64,000 nucleotides of DNA, taken from Diplosphaera chodatii. Its lineage: Eukaryota > Chlorophyta > Trebouxiophyceae > Prasiolales > Stichococcaceae. Positions 49,601 to 59,679 of this stretch are shown in pieces (position 1 is the stretch's first letter; the number at the start of each line of letters is the position of its first letter). The position numbers and the translations under genes are program-made. A model generated the notes under the pieces. The model was not told where the DNA came from. It did not search any database and saw nothing but the letters and a program-made list of their open reading frames with translations. The stretch is from assembly GCA_032358165.1 (NCBI GenBank), contig JAALGY010000017.1:2790001-2854000 (forward strand). The letters are read 5' to 3'.

Positions 49601-49774
49601 CATGCTCTGAGAGTGCATACTTGCAGCAAACCTCAACGGCAGGACTGCTTGCTGCGCCATCAGTCTGCAGGCTGCTGGCTTTGAAGGACATGCACCTGGA
49701 AGCGCAGTCCCCTGCAGCGCGACCAGGGCGGCTAGCAGCACCAGCGCTGTTCCGTGGGAACGAGCCGCACCCAT
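43623..49774 (-). CDS. Secreted Pro-rich protein with three Cys-rich units and a PA14-like domain
   Basis: Predicted 1721-residue extracellular protein. Exons in transcript order: 49774-49696, 49529-49268, 49034-45394, 45256-45019, 44862-44363, 44218-44005, 43854-43623; 5166 nt, phases match. Signal peptide MGAARSHGTALVLLAALVAL. A two-exon cysteine-rich unit occurs three times: part one ends NCF...ISYITA.Y...VC...KA, part two runs FTA.C...IF.H.GSY to NQLC.SCG.YTYTV.C. Unit 1 is followed by about 700 residues of PPPSPPP/PPPQ, a PA14-like beta domain at about 957-1105 (FIEVPATGSYTFTLG, QLLLNGTSEL, LPQGRYLVEVDFV) and another Pro arm; unit 2 has a short Pro arm; unit 3 ends the protein. Each Pro arm has a phase-1 donor just before an apparent stop, joining to an acceptor that makes Cys. 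Pherophorin-like in architecture; I do not claim DUF3707 homology. Three separate genes are possible, but units 2 and 3 have no signal peptide. Confidence 0.78.
46510..48780 (-). repeat. Pro-rich coding tandem repeats, main arm of 43623-49774 gene
   Basis: Imperfect 36-nt units for PPPSPPPSPPPQ (with Glu variants PPPE) over about 46.9-48.3 kb, bordered by PPPS/PPPR-type units near 48.3-48.78 kb and PPAPPP units near 46.5-46.85 kb. It is the same unit as in the giant gene, so repeat homogenisation or shared origin is likely. Confidence 0.85.
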
Positions 49775-51836
49775 GCTGCCGTGCGCGGCAGCGGCGGCCA
49801 CGCGGAGGCGGCGGCAGCGCTGACCCACCAGTGACTGTCGCAGCGCTGAAGCTGCGCCACACAGCCGCTGCAAATGGCTGCCTGCATGCCGCGTAGACCC
49901 TTGTTAGTCAACTGCAGGTGCGAGGTTTGGGTGTCGCGGGTGCGCAGAGAGCAACAGTGCGATGGTCCACCGTGCGCCATTGGTCAGCATGAGGGTGCTT
50001 CTCGAATTGCCACGCTGATGTACAGGAGAATCAGCCTATATGGGACATTGGAAGCTGACGGAAACCAGTCACAGCTAGTGAGAGATAGACAGTTTTTGCC
50101 GCCAGCGCCGCCTGCGCTGCAACATGCACATGCTGCATATGGCTGCATACAGAATGATGTCCGATGTAGCCTTTCCCGGGGGCTGCTAAATATTGTGCAG
50201 CGGAAGATGCCGAACGTGGCGTGTGTTTAGTCACGCGTTAACGGCGTAGAGGTCAAAGGAGTCATCTGACAGCGCAGTACCGCATGCATGGCAGGTGCAG
50301 CAATGCCCCATGAACGGGCTGCATGCATGCCCTGCGGAGATGCGCGAGGCGGAAGGGCAGCGCGGCTACGTAGTCTGCACGCCCGGTGATGATGCGGAGC
50401 GTAAATCACGGCCATCCTCTTTTGCGCTGTAGCGCTGGCAACCGCGCCGAAGCCTTTCTAGGTGCTTGACCGCGGTCCCTCGTGGAAGCCTTGCCGATTG
50501 TGACGTACGATTTGGTCCGCTCTGTGGTTTGAGCTGTTAGAGTAGGTGCGAAGTGTCAAGCGCATACCGGCTTGTACACCAGCGCACAGCTTGGAAGTAG
50601 ACCGAGGTGTCTGACCAGCACTGCACTCGCAAGGCTGCCAAGCGCCTTTGGTGCCTGCAAAGTGGAGCACCGGCACTTCCGTGCATATGCATGCACCTAT
50701 CTGCCTATCTCACAGCCAAGCACGCGGCACGACGCGAGACTCGGCGATCGAGCCTACGCAAGACACACAATGTCATTGTAAGTTGAAGCAGAATCGATGT
50801 CAAACAACGCACCTGTCTGTTCAGCTGGGGCGGTGAACTTCTGTCGTTCGTGCAAGTTCTCCGCCGCACAGCCTGCGCCGAAGACGCCGGCGCGCAGGCT
50901 GACTTCAGCTGAAATGCCTACAGAATGTTGATTTTGACAGGTGTACACAGGTTGTGGCCCATGTCCGTTGGCTCGCGCTGTTGCGCAAGACTTTTAGGCC
51001 TCATTGTCAGCAGATCTCAGCGCGTGGGATATGCACACGTCACCATACGCGACCTTAGCAGCCACCCAGGAATCCGGGGCAACTGTTGTGAGTAGATTCC
51101 TTGGCGCAGAAGCGCTGTAACGGTCAACATTCGGCGGCAGACTTGGCGGCAAATGCAGGTGACTGGGATACTCGAACAGTCGCAGAAAGGACACCCAAAG
51201 CGGAACTGGGTGGGTGTTCACTGTTGCCTATGAATGTCTATTTCTCTTACAACCACAGTGCAGGTGATGTTGCATGCGGCACAGCCAGCGCAACCACCGA
51301 CACCCTGGAAGCTTCTCGCGGGTAGCACTGTGCCGCACGGGGACATTTGTCCTGCATGTGCACGCACTGAGCTGCTGCGCTGGTCGTGGGATCGTCGACT
51401 GCAGGTTTGAAAGCTATAGCATGGTGCAGACCGCTGGCAGACCGCTGAATGCTCTGGCAGACCGGCAGACCTGCATGATTGCCGCCGCGTTTCCGGCAGC
51501 AGTATTCCTCAGTGCGCGGGTAGGCACCAAGTCGGCAGATGCAACATATGAAACAGAATCGACACGCAGCACGTACAATGTGTGCACCAGTGCAGCCAAC
51601 GAGTAGCCGTCAACCATCGCCATGATTTGGTCTTACGGCTCATGGACCCGCCCTGCAGCGATGCAGGCTGACAGAGCGATAGTGCTGCAGGGTCACTGTC
51701 TCACTGACCCTGGCCCAGGGTGCCATTTCAACTCTGCTTTGCAAGACGTGCAAGACGTGATCTGCAACGCCATTGATGCTGACGCCGGCGTATCATGCAT
51801 GAAGTTTGGCAGGCCGCGCTGTTTGCATCCACAAGA
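49775..51836. other. Intergenic, no gene seen
   Basis: About 2 kb upstream of the triple-unit Pro-rich gene and before the LRR-kinase pseudogene. Only short frames without motifs. Frames that extend the signal-peptide exon upstream (to 49873) are open but unlikely to be the start. Confidence 0.45.
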
Positions 51837-54800
51837 ATGAACACCAGCAAGAACAGCCAGCACGCGCTGTTGACAACAGCTGGCGGCGTCAGGCACAGGA
51901 GCCTTTGCTATCGTTAGAGCACAGTCGGGCAATCGACTAGGAGGGTGCCGATCCCCTCCAGGTGCTGACGCGGGCAGCGTTGCGGTTCGCAGTCTGTTGG
52001 CACTGGGCAGCAGCAAAACACGACGCTCCGGTTCCAGCACGGCGACCAGTCGTCGCTGCAGTGATAGCTGTCCTCCCAACCGCACAAACGAGCTCCGTGA
52101 CCGTGATGTCCAGCACGCAGCAATGGCTGCCGCGCTGCTGTTGTGGGTCGCCGCCTGCAGCCAGCTGACCAGCCTGCGGGCCGCGCACGCCGGGCTCCAT
52201 GACCTCCTGCTGAATTCAAATCTCGAAATCGGGGAGCTGACAGCGGTGGCCCGCCTCGCCTCTGGGGCGCAACCCCAGCTGACGGCGTTGCCGCCGCAGA
52301 TCAGCGGGCCGTTCACCTGCAGGTGCAGCACAGGGTCGTTGGCACCGCCAGCATGCTGGCTGATGAACACTGGCTGCCGGCAATCTGCGGGTGCACATGC
52401 CCTTCGGGTCATGCCACTCCAAGCACAGCAGAGCTACAGTGTCAACTGAATGACCCCGGGGCTGTTCTGGCAGGACCCGGGTGTCGGGCGCAGTGCCGTC
52501 ACACCCTTCCGCTGGAGATCGGCATGTGCATGCGACCGGCGCTCCTCGATGCCCTGGTCAACCAGCTGGAGGCGGTGCCGCAAGAGGTCGGCAGCGCGCG
52601 CACCCTGTATCGTTTCGGGCTCCACAGCGACAGGTGGGAGTCAGCCAGAGCCACACATCTGGACGCAGCGCACAGCGAGCGATAGTCAGCACAGTGTTGC
52701 GTACGTACCCTGCATCGGCCAGAGGCTCAGGCTCAAGCTTCGGCTCAGCTGCCGAACGCTGCCGGAAACTGAGACCAGTCATCGGAGGGTTCATACTCTG
52801 AATGTGCAATTGTTACCAGGTAGCGGACAGCACCTGCTCCCACACTCCCTGCACAGAGCAGGAGATGAAGTAGTCACCATGGCCTGCAGGTTGCGCAGCC
52901 TACCCGATACCTTTGGCCGAAAGGCCCTGGTGGAGCTGCTCCTGACAGACGACAGCTCGCGGAGTTGCCGGCTGCCATCGGGAAGTGCACTCCCTGGTGA
53001 AGCCGAGTTGAGGGGAGGGCAATCAGAGGTTCGTGCCCTGCCCTTGCAGCAGCTATGAGGCGCTTTCCCTCACAGCTGGGCTGGCCTGCACCACTACCTG
53101 CACCTCAGAATGGACAGCCCAGCTGCTGCTGCTGCTGCTCCTACTGCAGCTGTGCGTTGGCTATAATCTGCTGACGGCACATATCCTCTTACCCCAGGCA
53201 TCCTTCAATCGGCTAACGAAGCTGGTTGCGTCGCTGACGGCCATCCCGCGTCACGTGCTGCAACATCAGCAGTCTGTCGCTGGGCGTGGCAGATGCTTCA
53301 GCGCTGGCGTGGCTGTTGCTGGGGGGCAGTAATGGTTGCACGCCGCCGCCGCTGCACAGGTGGGACAGCTGTGTGACTGTATGCAGTGGACAGCAGTGTC
53401 CGAGTGACAGCTGCTCATTCATTATATGCATGACTGTTCTCAAGCTCGTGATGAGGAACCACTGCCACCAAAAGTGTAGCAGGTGCCCAAGCGATCGTGT
53501 ACTGATCTGGCCAGCAGCTTAACTTGATTCCTTGTATGGTCGTTCTGCAGGTGCAGTTGTGCTGGCCCCCAAGCACGCTCCTTGCTGGCTGCAGCATAAA
53601 GATCGCAGAGGTGACGACGGATGAGCTGGGTCGGCGCGCCGCTGGGGGATGGCGCCTCAGGCGCAATGTGTTCGCTGCCAGCTTCCAAGGTGCGCACTCT
53701 TCAGATGCCCTGGAGCAGCACTGTCACCACTCTTTCGTATGTGTAGACGTTGCACTCTCGCTGGGCTTCCCATACGACTGTGGCACTCAGCTGCAGCGGC
53801 GCCCAGTCCCTCAACGCACCGTGGGAGAGGTACAGTCCATGCTGATGGAGCTAGCTCGACCTCGTGGTCATCGCTGCAGGGTATGATTTTGCACCAAAGG
53901 TGTTCAAGGAAGAAGCATCGCCCAAGCGGCGAACGAGATAGCTTCGACCTGCGCCGTGGCACACCCAAACCTGATTAGAGTCATCGGCTTGGTGCAGCGG
54001 CCGCAGACGCTGATCGTTCACAAGGTGGGATGCCCTGCGACGCTTTCTCATCCTCAAGCTATCTTCAGCGGTGTTAGTCTACTTCGGCATCTACAATCCC
54101 AGGCACAGCGGGCACACTGTTTGAGCCTGCAGCCGAGGCAAGGTCTTGTCGTCACTGTGCTTGACCACAATTGCACACGCAGTTCGTGGAGTCTTCAGCT
54201 GCTTTTGAGCACTGTGTGCCCTCCTTCGAGTATGCTGCCACAGATCGGATGATTGTTCCCCCGCCGTTGACAAAGTATATCTGCACAATGTTGTGTCAGC
54301 ATTTGCAATCTATTGCAATGCTGTCCAGGTGGATGGCAGGCCGCTGGCCGCCAAGCCGTCCCGACATCGGTGCTGCGCTATCGCTGGGCGCCCGGGCTGC
54401 ATCTGACGACGCGCTGAGGGTGATGTTGCGTGTGGCGGTGCGGCCCCCACCTCGCATTGCACATCTGCTCCTACGCACACTGCCCCAGGTCTTGCACATG
54501 CTCGAGGCGTCGCGGCTCGTGGAGCAGTGCCCTGCAACTGTCCCACAGGCGATGCCCGGTCCGAGTCACTCAAGCGGGTTGTTAGCATCACATCGCATGG
54601 ATGACAAGATGACAAGGGTATTTGCGTCTGCAGGCCGCACTGGCAGAGCTGCACCGGCTGCACATCTGCCACGGTGATGTGTATGCGCACAATGTGTCGT
54701 GGGCGGATGCCGCTGGCAACGCTGCGCTGTGCGACTACGGTGAGCATGCCTGACATGGACATGGTGTCAGAAGCTGGTTGAGTCCATCATATACTCTACT

Positions 54801-55340
54801 GGCATGGTGCAGAAGCCATGATGAGCCTCTTGATACTTCAGTGCGTGCTGTCTGCGCCACAGTGCTCGGGAATGCGCAGGACGCCTCACAGGCCAGCCAG
54901 CATGCTTCGGTGAGGCTGTTAGTCATCCTCTGCAGCAGGTGCTTTGTTATCTCAGCAGCCATACACCCTGTCATTTGAGGCGCAAGACGCGTGCGCCTTC
55001 GGCCCGCTGGTTGTCGACATGGGTGGACGCATCGCGGCTGCCAACAGTGGCTGCGGCGGCACACCCGGCGCGAGCTCCATCCGCTGATGGCAGCAGCGTC
55101 ACCACGGATGCCAGACATCAGGAGACCTCAGCAGCTGGCTGCGCAGCTGACCACTGCGCTGCATGAGCCAGCAGCAACAACATAGATGATGATGACTGGG
55201 ACTGATGAGGCCGAACCCGGGCAGGAGTTGGCGGGCAGCAGCAGTGGCAGCGGTAGCAGCACTGTTGGCAGCAGCATTGCACACCCACTACTGGAGCTGG
55301 CAGCGCGAAAGTTCAACATTGCAAAGGACCAATAGAAGCA
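51837..55340 (+). pseudogene. Decayed copy of the LRR-kinase gene
   Basis: Follows the intact gene (38893-42910) exon by exon: MNTSKNSQHALLTTAGGV start, RDVQHA...SLRAAHAGL LRR exon, LRSLPDTFGR, NRLTKL, KVFKEEASP, HANL-like PNLIRVIGLVQRP, CHGDVYAHN...CDYG and a C-terminal exon with SFEAQDACAFG. It is broken many times. The frame is lost soon after residue 18. The LRR exon near 52200 lacks about two dozen residues of the parent. The glycine-loop exon near 53600-53690 is frame-shifted. The last exon stops at 55085-55087 about 40 codons in. The order and orientation relative to a minus-strand Pro-rich gene repeat those of the intact copy, so this looks like a block duplicate that died. Confidence 0.85.
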
Positions 55341-55655
55341 AAGTAGAATCAACGCTGAGAGAATGTATGGCTTGGCAATCATGACTGCACCAACTTGAGC
55401 AACTTCAACAGGCAGTAGCGCATCATGCTGACACATCGCTGCATGCTGCATCAATAATGTGTATCACAGTCGAAGGTGCTGTTCCCTGCTGCGCCATGAC
55501 TCAGCAGCGAAACCTGAAAGTGTAGCCAACAGCGGAATCTGGCTTGCAAATGCAATTGCTGTAGGTTTTAAGATCCCGGCACCAGTCTTGCTCATGGCTA
55601 TACAAGGTGCTCTCTGCAGTGGCGGCTTCTACAATACTGAGCTGCGAGCAGGCGC

Positions 55656-57284
55656 TTAGGCCCCGGCCAGTAGCTTGCGGCCCTGGGCGCGGATGCACAC
55701 CACCCTGAGCTGGGTGCAGATGTGTGTGCACGTGGCGGCGGTGTTGGTGCAGGCGAGGCGGCACTTGTCGACCTGCTTGGGTCCCAGCTGCGTGCACACC
55801 CTGTTGCAGGCGGCGACGGCAACGTCACAGACGCCCGCGCACTGCGCCAGCTGGCGGTCACACCTGAGGCAAATCCACGGACTTGTGTCGCTGCCAATCC
55901 ACACAAAGACGGCAATCATGCACAGGTGGTCGGACATGGCATCAAGGGCGCTGCTGCTTGCATCAAAGGCTTGCTGGTCTGCCTGACGGACATACACCCT
56001 GTGTTTTGAGTGCCGGCCATCCAGGCAGACGCACATTGAAGGCGGTAGCGGCGGGGGCGCCGAGGGCGGTGGCGGCGGCGGGGCAGGCGGGGGGCTGGGG
56101 GGTGGCGCAGGGGGCGGGCTGGGGGGCGGCGTGGGCGGCGGGGCAGGCGGGGGGCTCGGGGGTGGCGCAGGGGGCGGGCTGGGCGGCGGTAGCGGAGGCG
56201 GTGGAGGGGAGGGCAGCACGAAGGTCTGGTTGGTGTTCACAGCACCAAAGCTGGAAGCAGACGATGGTGCCCAGGTGAAGTCAGAGTACTTCGAGCCTGT
56301 GCCACTCAGCTGCAGGGAAGTGCCGGGGGCAGTGCTATAGCCTGCAATGCATGCCACAAGCTCCTTGAGCGCTGCACCCCTGGTGCAGCCCACTTGGCCA
56401 CCCAGCCTGCTAGACAACGTGGGCACGATATCGTGCCTATCGATAGGACAAGATGGTGCACCAATGCTGACACAGACTCACGGTATTCGATGACGGGAAG
56501 TTCGTCGCTCCATATCGCTGGGCCATTCTGGTTGAGGGCTATATAAAAGTTCCCCTCGTAGGACAGCAGCTGAACGGCGGTGTCTGGGCCGCAGAGCAGC
56601 GCGACCCCGGCATTTGCATACGAAAAAGGGCCGTCTCGGAGCTCCACCGAGATGACGGCAATGGAAAAGCCGCCGCCAATCGACTGGCCAGCTGGCACGG
56701 GGTATGAGCCATACGGGTTAGCCCGTGTGCCAGCGCTAACTCCAGCCTGGTACAACACCACACTTAGACTGGCGGCTGCGGCTGTTGGGAAGATAACCTC
56801 AATTCCGTCGCCACCGTTTCGATAGTGGATCTGCGGGTCAGAACTGCAAGCACTGTCGATTGCAGCTGCTGCTTGCACCACATACAGCGCTTACAATGCA
56901 AATCGATGGCACACCTTCGTTGACAGAATATGAGTGCATGGCGTGCATAGCGTAGCACAGCTAGCATCTTGGTATGCAGCACAAAACGTTGGAAGGGAAA
57001 TCTCAAGTAAGGGGAGCGGACTGACAAAGAGTGCTGCTGCCAGGCACACCTCGTTGATGAAGGCAGCCTCACAGTTAGCCACCTGCAGGCACGCATCTGG
57101 CTCGAGTCAGCCTCTATACGTTGCTGGTGACATGTTGTGGACCCCTCTGGAAGCATCACATTCAGGATATGCATGGCAGAGTTCGGCCGGCTACGAACAT
57201 GTGTGCACCCTGGGCAAACGCTGATCCGGTTGCCGAAGCCGCCACGATGCTGAGTAGCGCCAACACCCACGCCCGCTGCGTCAT
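55656..57284 (-). CDS. Short secreted lamin-tail-like / Pro-rich / Cys-module protein
   Basis: Predicted 328 residues, the smallest member of the family. Exons in transcript order: 57284-57209, 57096-57050, 56830-56482, 56341-56035, 55863-55656; 987 nt, phases match. Signal peptide MTQRAWVLALLSIVAASATG...AQ. Lamin-tail-like domain: CEAAFINE / IHYRNGGDGIEVIFP, VALLCGPDTAVQLLSYEG, then STAPGTSLQLSGTGSKYSDF and FGAVNTNQTF. A Pro arm of about 50 residues (PPPSPPPAPPP) follows, then the cysteine module CDRQLAQCAGVCDVAVAAC with spacing 6-3-6-3-10-3-6-3-6, ending GRKLLAGA. It lacks the STDIGVSE motif of the other members (LPVIEYR instead). The second exon is longer than in the paralogues because the acceptor GCCAG before 57096 is needed to keep the frame. 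Confidence 0.82.
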
Positions 57285-59679
57285 GATGGCCTGTGCATGC
57301 AGCAGCACATTGCCAGCCTCAGGGGTGCCACACGTGCAGGGTGGAAACGCGCAGCATCACCCGTGATGTTTTATCGTCACGAAGAGTGGACCGGCGTGTA
57401 TGTGCAAGCCGTGCGCACCCCGGAAAATATCAGCACGACGCGTCTCGGAGCGAGCCTGCCTCTGATTCTCTCTGCCGGCGACCATTGACCAGCGTCCAAA
57501 GCAGTTGCGCAAGCGACACTGGCGATTCAGGAGCAGGGTACAGCTGCAAAGCGGCGGTGGCATGGCCAGCGGCAGGTGCATGCCGTGTCATCTGCATTAC
57601 GTGGCTGCGAACCTTTTTTGGAAGCGTCAACCGGACCCAAATTGCTTGCCTCTGCCGGTGCCACTACTGGGCGTGCTGCGCGGACGCGGTTGAGGCACGC
57701 TCAGCGATTGCCGCAGGGGCCACAGCCACGACCGTTTGCGCGGCGCCGCTCAAATGGCAGCATATTGAGATCTGTGCGTGCGCCTAAAACCCACCGACGG
57801 CCGAGGTAGAATGCGGCACTGGTGCCACCTGCTAGCTCGGTCATGTGCCGGTTCGTGAGTTGGGTGCAGACATACCGCCCGTGCAAGAAGCTCGGAGGAG
57901 CTGCGGCCGACCACTCACATTGCCCTCATGCACTTTTATATATCGCGTATGCACCGAGCACCTCACCTTATGAAGCCCTGATCCAGCGGCGAACCACCCC
58001 GCGATACTCTCAAACGCTGCAGGTGCGGCCTTTGGCAAGATTCATGCAGCCTGCGCGGTGTTCGCCGTCCAAGGTGGCTGGCGTCTCCGGGATGCAATGC
58101 GTGCCCGTGACCTCTGGTTCCCCAATCACGACATTTTGTTCGATGGCACGTCAGCAGGCCTAATTATAACGTGTACGGCATCGAGTGAAGCCAACACTGC
58201 CATGACTGTCGTGGGAATACATGATGCTCTGGCTTAGTCAAAGTGGAGGCTGGGAGTGACTGGCCTGTCCAGGCTTCACCTAACACACATGCATGGGCTA
58301 GCTGCTCGGCTGAATGCACCTCAATGGTTGGGCAACTACCAGACAACTGCATCTCGAGCCTCGGATACTGCATGCTGCATACATAGATGATATGATCGGA
58401 ACATGCTTGCTATCTTACAAAGCTTGCCTGCATGCAAACAGTGATCAGCAGTGTCCGGTGGCGCTTAGCCGCAGGCCTTTGATGATTGGCAGCAGGTAGG
58501 CAGGCAGACAGCAGGCTGGCTTGCGATCATGCATGGGTGCTGCCGCCTATGCTGTGAGCGAGCCTGGCCAGGCACTGGTCAGAGGCAGCATAGTGTCAGA
58601 GATGCGACACCCACAGCACATCCACAATATTTCAGCACACCGCCACTGGGCGATATCTATCCGATGATGCATGTTGCCTGTGAAGATGCATGGCTAGCTG
58701 TGTGCAGCACATACAGCGGTTGACGGCGGCAGGGGCGATGTTGCCGCCGCTCCCTCCGCTGGCAACAGTGGTTCTGTGGTGTGGTGTGGTGTGGCAAGTC
58801 GTCAGTGCAGCAGGTGCATGCCTATCTACCCTCTTGGTCAGTTGGATGAACATGATTAAGCGCCACTTAGCGGAGTTGGCAGCGCAGTGCATGCAGTGTG
58901 AGGAGCCAGCTGCGGGCAGCTGGGCCAGCTTGATTGACTGCTGCCACCAGCTGACGCAGTTCATCAGGTCAAGGGGTGAAAGCAACAAGTGTCAACCGTC
59001 ATCAGAGTCCGCACGTCAGTTTTGGACGGTTCGGCTCCTCCAAGGAAATTCGTCCAGTCATCATTCGAGACATTGGGTTGCAACCCAATCTGTTATATGC
59101 ACCTGCTGCCAAGTCTATGCAATCCGTGTACATACTACAACCTTCACTTCCCGGACAATGCAGGCGTACATTGCGGTTGGCGGTCTGCTGCTAAAGCGGC
59201 ACTGTCCCACACCAATCAGCACAGCCTAGCACCAGGACTTGTCTGCACATGTGCTACTATACGCGCATCTTGTTATCATGCGATACTGACGATGCCATGT
59301 TGATCAGCACTGCGGCGATACAGTTGACTGTTGACTGTAACAGCAAGCAACCCGCACCCTCCCAGCACATCTGGATCATATCAGCCACGAAGGATGCGCA
59401 GCCACTGCAGAACCACACAAGCCGTACAACTTGAGAGGCTCAGCAGAGAGGAACAGAGAGGAGGGCAGGAACCGTCGTTCAGATCGGCAACTTTTGAGCT
59501 GCAGCTGCTGTTGGGCGGCCGCACATTAGGGCAGAAGCGCCTGAGGAGGTGCGCAAAACCCCTAAGGAAGCGCACGGTCTGCGTGTCGCCCAGCAGCGAG
59601 CGAGACACATCTGTTTGCCCTCGGCCGCGCTGTCGTTGCAGCAACAGGCTTTTTCCTACAGCCGGCTCGCTCCTTGCAG
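57285..59679. other. Intergenic, no supported gene
   Basis: Divergent interval between the short lamin-tail gene and the TPR/beta-helix gene. An open frame on plus at 58690-59229 (containing SWMNMIKRHLAELAAQC) could hide an exon, but I could not connect it to neighbours or a family. Confidence 0.4.

Noticed and set aside
49775..49873. Upstream extension of the signal-peptide exon to an earlier ATG
   Set aside because: The frame stays open, but the extra Arg/Ala-rich leader would bury the signal peptide; the ATG at 49774 gives a normal one.
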